NCBI GenBank assembly: GCA_900543525.1
Contig: UQRS01000049.1
Coordinates: 1 to 16,503, forward strand
DNA length: 16,503 nt
DNA from: an uncultured Oscillospiraceae bacterium
Lineage (GTDB): Bacteria; Bacillota; Clostridia; Oscillospirales; Acutalibacteraceae
Direction of reading: 5' to 3'
This document shows, in pieces, positions 12,429 through 16,503 of this stretch. Position numbers and translations under genes: made by a program. The number at the start of each line of letters is the position of its first letter. Position 1 is the first letter of the stretch. The notes under the pieces are model-generated. The model saw only the letters and a list, made by a program, of their open reading frames with translations, had not been told where the DNA came from and did not search any database.

Positions 12429-14390
12429 TCAAACCGCCTCGGCCGGCTGCTCTGACGGCTGCTCTGACGGCTGCTCTGACGGCTGCTCCGGAGGCGTGTG
12501 GGTCTTGTCCTCCTGCCTTTTTGCCTCGGATTGGGGATGGTAGGTCGGCACAATGTCCTGAATCACGCGGCGGATGTCGGTCGTATCGTCCATCATGACC
12601 TCATACAGCCGGGTCAGCTTTTTGAAAAGCTCTCCCTCGTCGAAGTCGATCGGATTTCCGATATGAATCAGCCTGTTTTCGGTTTCACGCAGTCCCTCTT
12701 CATCCATCAAAAGCTCTTCGTACAGCTTCTCTCCCGGGCGCAGGCCGGTGAACTGGATGTCGATGTCCTGATAGGGGACGAGGCCGGAAAGCCGGATCAG
12801 ATTTTCTGCCAGCTCTACAATACGCACCGGCTTGCCCATGTCAAGGACGAAAATCTCCCCGCCCTTGGCGTAGGCGCCGGCCTGCAGAACCAGCGAGACA
12901 GCCTCCGGTATGGTCATGAAATAGCGGATAATATCCGGGTGGGTGACCGTAACCGGGCCGCCCCTTTCAATCTGCTTTTGAAAGAGGGGAATAACGCTGC
13001 CGTTGCTGCCGAGCACGTTGCCGAACCGCACGGCGACAAAGTCGGTCTTTGACCGGTTGTTGTAAGCCTGCACAATCATTTCGCAGACGCGCTTGGTCGC
13101 GCCCATGATGTTGGTCGGGTTGACCGCCTTGTCGGTCGAGATCAGGACAAAGCGCTTGGCACCGTATTTGTCGGCCGCCTGTACCGTTTTCAGTGTGCCG
13201 AAAATGTTGTTCTTGACCGATTCGTTCGGACTCCCCTCCATCAGAGGCACATGCTTGTGCGCCGCCGCATGGTAGACGATGTCCGGCCGGTATTTTTGAA
13301 ATACGGCGTCCATTCGCTTTGTGTCCCGCACCGAGCCGATCAGGGTAATCAGATTCAATTTTGGATAATCGGTCTGCAGCTCCATCTGAATGTCATAAGC
13401 CCCATTTTCACAGATGTCAAAAATGATAAGCTGCCGGGGGCGACTCTCGGCGATCTGCCGGCAAAGCTCGCTGCCGATCGAACCGCCGCCTCCCGTGACC
13501 AGGACGACCTTATCCTGCAGCGTCGCCCGAATCTGCGCCAGATCGGCGTCGATCGGATCGCGGCAGAGCAGGTCGCTGATCTCCACCCTGCGCAGGGAGG
13601 CGATGTTATAATCTCCCTCCACGACGCTGGCCATGTTGGGCAGTATCTTCAGCTCACAGCCGGTGTCCTTGCATATGGCGAGCAGCTTGGCGCGCTCTAT
13701 GGGAGAGATGGAGGGGATGGCCAGAATAATGGTGTCCACATGATATTTTTCGACCGCGGAGCGGATGCTTGCCCTGGTGCCGATAACCTTGCTCCCCTGC
13801 AGGTAGCTGCCGATTTTGGCGCGGTCGTCGTCAATGATGCAAACGATCTGCTCATTGGCGAAATTCTGGTTGGTATGAATTTCACGAATCATCAGCGCGC
13901 CGGCATCTCCCGCCCCGATGATCATGATGTTTTTCTTTGTGCCGGAGCTGCTGCGCGCATTTTTGTGCAGGCGGCGCAGTGCGCGGTGGGCAAAGCGCAC
14001 CATGATGGTAAAGAGGCCGAGCAGCAGCGCAAAAACTATGTAACAGCCGTAGGGCAGGGGCAGTCCCATCAGACAGGTGCCGATGAAATACAGCAGTCCG
14101 GATGAGAGGCTGGCCAGCTCGATTTTTACAACCTCCCGAAAGCCGGCAAACTGCCACAGGCTCGTATACAGGCCGAAGAGGGCGAAAATCAAAATACCGG
14201 ATACGGATAAAACCGGTAAATAGGAGAGAAAATTCCGCCAGCAGTCCGCCGGAATGGACGCAGGGCTCAGCTGAAAGCAGATGAGAAGCGCCCCGGCCGC
14301 CGCCGCGTGGAATATCAGAATATCCAGAAGCAGCAGAATGCCGATCTGGGCGGTTCTTTTCCGTTCTTTCTTTTGATCGGTCTTATGCAA
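12429..14390 (-). CDS. membrane-bound nucleotide-sugar 4,6-dehydratase (WbpM/CapD/PglF type)
   Basis: Makes UDP-4-keto-6-deoxy-HexNAc, usually from UDP-GlcNAc, the first step to bacillosamine-type sugars for capsule, O-glycans or glycoproteins. The chosen start, TTG 14390, has GGGAGG eight bases upstream; the GTG at 14441 lies almost at the predicted transcription start. Of 653 residues, four transmembrane helices fill about 14-135. A nucleotide-binding domain follows (IIGAGDAGA, about 157-165). The SDR-type catalytic domain starts at VTGGGGSIGSEL (about 298-309). The triad is the long-family form: S418 in LISTDKA and M429-x3-K433, with Met in place of Tyr. The tail ends in a four-residue EQPS repeat coded by a 12-base DNA repeat. 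No other glycan gene is in the window. Substrate is inferred from the family. Confidence 0.93.
   Translation of the reverse strand: MHKTDQKKERKRTAQIGILLLLDILIFHAAAAGALLICFQLSPASIPADCWRNFLSYLPVLSVSGILIFALFGLYTSLWQFAGFREVVKIELASLSSGLLYFIGTCLMGLPLPYGCYIVFALLLGLFTIMVRFAHRALRRLHKNARSSSGTKKNIMIIGAGDAGALMIREIHTNQNFANEQIVCIIDDDRAKIGSYLQGSKVIGTRASIRSAVEKYHVDTIILAIPSISPIERAKLLAICKDTGCELKILPNMASVVEGDYNIASLRRVEISDLLCRDPIDADLAQIRATLQDKVVLVTGGGGSIGSELCRQIAESRPRQLIIFDICENGAYDIQMELQTDYPKLNLITLIGSVRDTKRMDAVFQKYRPDIVYHAAAHKHVPLMEGSPNESVKNNIFGTLKTVQAADKYGAKRFVLISTDKAVNPTNIMGATKRVCEMIVQAYNNRSKTDFVAVRFGNVLGSNGSVIPLFQKQIERGGPVTVTHPDIIRYFMTIPEAVSLVLQAGAYAKGGEIFVLDMGKPVRIVELAENLIRLSGLVPYQDIDIQFTGLRPGEKLYEELLMDEEGLRETENRLIHIGNPIDFDEGELFKKLTRLYEVMMDDTTDIRRVIQDIVPTYHPQSEAKRQEDKTHTPPEQPSEQPSEQPSEQPAEAV
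12445..12488 (-). repeat. 12-base tandem repeat inside the dehydratase 3' end
   Basis: Three exact copies of GGCTGCTCTGAC (12445-12480) and eight bases of a fourth. On the coding strand each unit encodes Ser-Glu-Gln-Pro, giving the tail after the folded domain. Exact 12-base units can change in number by slippage without loss of frame. Confidence 0.9.
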
Positions 14391-14450
14391 TCCCGCTGCC
14401 TCCCATAACGCTGTAATTCGACAAACACTTTTCCTTTTCACACAACCTTA

Positions 14451-14479
14451 AGTTTAATATAATCCGGCTGTGTTGTCAA
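14451..14479 (-). promoter_or_regulatory. promoter of the 4,6-dehydratase gene
   Basis: On the minus strand a perfect TTGACA (14479-14474) is 17 bases from TAAACT (14456-14451). The start would be near 14445, which supports translation from the TTG at 14390. Confidence 0.7.
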
Positions 14480-14640
14480 CGTGTACGGCGGCGGATTTGC
14501 CCTCCTTTTTGGTTGGAAATGATTACAAAAAGACGGATTCGCACCATTCCCTGACCCTCCTTCACGAAGGGGGCTGCATGCCGGACAGCGGCCTTCCCAA
14601 TCGCCCTTGGCAAAAGGAATGCCGCGCCCGGCCTTTGCGG
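14480..14640. other. intergenic region with small dyads
   Basis: 160 bases without a supported gene. On the minus strand it holds a CCTTC-GTGAAGG-type hairpin near 14561-14572 and two related stretches, GCGAATCCG and GCAAATCCG. No clear terminator for the small minus-strand gene is visible. Confidence 0.35.
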
Positions 14641-14823
14641 TTATTTTTTGTTCTCGATGCACCAGTCGCGGGCCGCCTCCACATTCTCCCGATCGGGCAG
14701 CGCCACGCCGGTTTTCTTCTGCCGCTTGTTGGGCTGCGCCAGCGCCAGCGAACGGTAAAGCTCCGGCGTCCTGCGGATCGGAGAATGGCTTTCGGCCAGG
14801 GAATCTTTTTTCTGCTTTTTCAT
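14641..14823 (-). CDS. small basic protein resembling DUF3787 (clostridial spore-surface-type family)
   Basis: A 60-residue, lysine-rich protein beginning MKKQKKDSLAESHSP. Its end, VENVEAARDW-like (RENVEAARDWCIENKK), matches the C-terminal AKxWVxxNxK pattern of DUF3787 proteins, some of which are known as clostridial spore-surface proteins. This is recognised by pattern, not by alignment. The ATG at 14823 has AGGCGG about nine bases upstream; an in-frame ATG seven codons earlier has none. No signal peptide or membrane segment is seen. It stands alone between the dehydratase and the surface-protein gene. Confidence 0.6.
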   Translation of the reverse strand: MKKQKKDSLAESHSPIRRTPELYRSLALAQPNKRQKKTGVALPDRENVEAARDWCIENKK

Positions 14824-14967
14824 AAAAATCGCACCGCCTTTCATCCGGTATTGTATGAGGCTTTGCAGCGTTTATCCCGTATCAAATTTTGTCAAGGCTG
14901 GCTTCGAGCGATGCGGCGGCCTTTTAAAATCCGACATATTTAAAATGTCAGGATTGTAATGCTTTGC

Positions 14968-15034
14968 TATAATTAAATCAAAATATAAAATCTTTATACA
15001 TTTTGATAGCATATTTTAGAGGATATGCTACGAT
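14968..15034 (+). promoter_or_regulatory. promoter region of the surface-protein gene
   Basis: An AT-rich island in GC-rich surroundings. Candidate one: TATAAT (14968-14973) with ATGTCA (14945-14950) 17 bases before. Candidate two: TGC-TACGAT (15026-15034), an extended -10 with TTGATA (15003-15008) at 20 bases. The dyad at 15007-15030 overlaps candidate two. Confidence 0.45.
15007..15030. promoter_or_regulatory. inverted repeat upstream of the surface-protein gene
   Basis: TAGCATAT (15007-15014) and ATATGCTA (15023-15030) form a perfect 8-bp dyad with an 8-base spacer. It differs from the araC-side dyad by one base per arm and one base of spacer, and may be an operator or an RNA hairpin. Confidence 0.45.
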
Positions 15035-15078
15035 TTATATGGCGAATAAACCAGTTTAGTAAACAGGAGGTATTTGCG

Positions 15079-16503
15079 ATGTTTTTGAAAAAGTGTATTG
15101 CAACCGGCATGGCTGCGCTGCTGCTTGTCAGCGGCTTTGCATCCGCTGCTGCGCTCCTCTCTTCCGGGGCGGAGGCGGGATTGCAGCCTATGCGGTTGAC
15201 AGTGAGGTCTATGTCAGCGTGACCGACTGCTCCCTTAAAAAATGAAACGGCGGCTCTTATAAAAGCGGAACGGTTTATTGCGATCACACCTACTTCTTTG
15301 CCACAGGGATGACCCTTGCCTTCGGCGTGGAGCCTCCGGGAAACAGCTTCAATATTGTGCAGGCAACCGTGCCGGCCGGGGCCAGCCGCCTTACCGGCTA
15401 TGTTGGCATGCGCGATAATGCGATCAACAACACCGGCAACTATGACAGCAGCAATTATGTGGAGATAGACGGCGCCGCGACCGATTGGAGCACCGACAAG
15501 GGCAACGGCACGGACGGCCTTACGCTGCTTGGAACGACAAAGAAATTTGTGGCCGGGGATCTTTCCAACGGATATGATTCCTTCGATGTGGACGTGACCG
15601 GTTATGCATATGTGCAGTTCCGCATCTATAACGGCAACTATGCGCACACCGACCACATCACCTATTTCGACACGCAGTTCGCGGTCGCGCTGGACACGAC
15701 CGACGCCGACGCTGCGGCCGCGGTTGACGCTCTGATTCAGGCTCTGCCGGAGGCTTCGGCGTTAATCTTTGCCGATGCGGCGCAGATTGAGGCTGCCCGT
15801 GCCGCTTATGAGGCGCTGATCGTAACGCAGAAGGCCTTTGTAACCTCTCTTGCCGCTCTCGAGGCGGCCGAGGCTGCCTTTGCATACTGCTATCCGGAGG
15901 GGACCCTGATCTGGGCCGAGGATACGGCGCTGTCGGCGACTGCCGGCAACCTCCGCGTCGCGCTCGTGGATGGGAGTGGGCACAAGTTCAGCTACACCCA
16001 GAACGAGACGAACGAATTTGAGCACGGCTTCCGCTTCGACAGCTCGGATACGGAGTATGATACCATCACGATTGCAGTGCCGAAGGGGGCCTTCTTCTTC
16101 TCGACCTTCTTTGGCCGCGACTATGGCGCGTCGACCCTGAACGGCGGCGGAGACAACAAGGTCGGCCATGCCGACTTTTATATCGGGGAGGGTATGGTTG
16201 CCACCGCTTTGCGTGAGGATGGAAAGGGCAATTATGTCTATTTCAGCATTCCGGAAGGAACCGAAACGATCAGCATCCGGGTTTATATGGGCGAGAACAA
16301 CTGGCGGGATCATATGATTTTCGCCAACGCGCTCTTTGTTTCAAGCGTGGATGACACGCCGGCAAATTATGACGCTGTGGACGCCGCGGTGGCGGCGGCC
16401 GGCGAAATCGACCGTACAGCCTATACCGTGGCCAGCTGCAAAGCAGTCGACGCGGCGGTTGCCGCAGTTGTGCGCGGCAAGTTCGCCAGCGAGCAGGAGA
16501 ATG
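15079..16503 (+). pseudogene. secreted surface protein with NPCBM-like and helical repeat modules, 5' end disrupted, runs off the window
   Basis: ATG 15079, with AGGAGG eight bases upstream, opens a classic signal peptide (MFLKKCIATGMAALLLVSG ... ASA) whose frame stops at 15220. The mature protein is one frame back: from about 15156 it reads GGIAAYAVDSEVYVSVTDCSLKK, meets TGA at 15243, then continues open for 419 codons to the window end. Thus one base appears lost near 15160-15179, and one codon is TGA. Modules: a beta-sandwich resembling NPCBM-type sugar-binding domains (about 15250-15700), a FIVAR-like helical linker rich in Ala (15705-15890), a second NPCBM-like beta domain (15900-16350) and another helical repeat. 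Such layouts belong to large cell-wall glycosidases or adhesins. The long clean downstream frame argues for recent loss or sequence error rather than old decay. Confidence 0.6.

Noticed and set aside
15243..15245. Selenocysteine at the in-frame TGA of the surface protein
   Set aside because: No convincing bacterial SECIS hairpin follows, the protein is not of a redox family, and a frameshift lies just upstream. A nonsense change or sequence error is simpler.
1..16503. Mobile element, phage, CRISPR array or toxin-antitoxin system
   Set aside because: No transposase, integrase, regularly spaced repeats, attachment duplication at the tRNA, or paired small toxin genes were seen on either strand.

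Overview
The window looks like a chromosomal stretch from a GC-rich member of the Clostridia (Bacillota), most like the Oscillospiraceae or a neighbouring family. The evidence is strong AAGGAGG-type ribosome binding sites, frequent TTG/GTG starts, many intrinsic terminators, and small families typical of these bacteria (DUF4364, DUF896/UPF0291, a DUF3787-like protein, a KtrAB potassium system). TAA, TAG and TGA all act as stops here, so the code is standard. I see no phage, insertion sequence, CRISPR array or integrase; this is ordinary accessory and housekeeping chromosome.

Layout. 1-1120: an unrecognised membrane-anchored extracytoplasmic protein. 1131-2058 (minus): an AraC-type regulator with a clear inverted repeat over its promoter region. 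2190-4772: a strong promoter and structured leader, then aspartate carbamoyltransferase (pyrB), a flavodoxin-like oxidoreductase that overlaps it, and a DUF4364 winged-helix protein, closed by a perfect terminator. 4773-5344: about 570 bases without a convincing gene, holding up to three promoter-like elements, a GC-rich terminator and RNA-like dyads. 5345-6234: an alpha/beta hydrolase of the BAAT/acyl-CoA thioesterase type with an apparent one-base deletion near its start. 6438-6658: tRNA-Pro(CGG) with a consensus promoter and terminator. 6876-9777: ktrB, ktrA, a DUF896 gene and a Dabb-domain gene, ending at a bidirectional terminator. 9796-11985 (minus): GH36 alpha-galactosidase. 12283-14479 (minus): membrane-bound nucleotide-sugar 4,6-dehydratase with a repeat-encoded tail. 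14641-14823 (minus): a small DUF3787-like protein. 15079 to the end: the start of a large secreted surface protein whose signal peptide is out of frame with its body and whose body carries an early in-frame TGA.

The most interesting items are: (a) a PyrB whose C-terminus carries a PyrI-like four-cysteine zinc module (C-x4-C-x20-C-x2-C) but no PyrI nucleotide-binding domain; (b) a pyrB leader that can form competing stems, one ending in seven T's against the ribosome binding site; (c) a near-identical 8-bp-arm inverted repeat at the araC-type gene and at the surface-protein gene, 13 kb apart; and (d) the doubly disrupted surface-protein gene. None of these could be tested against databases here.
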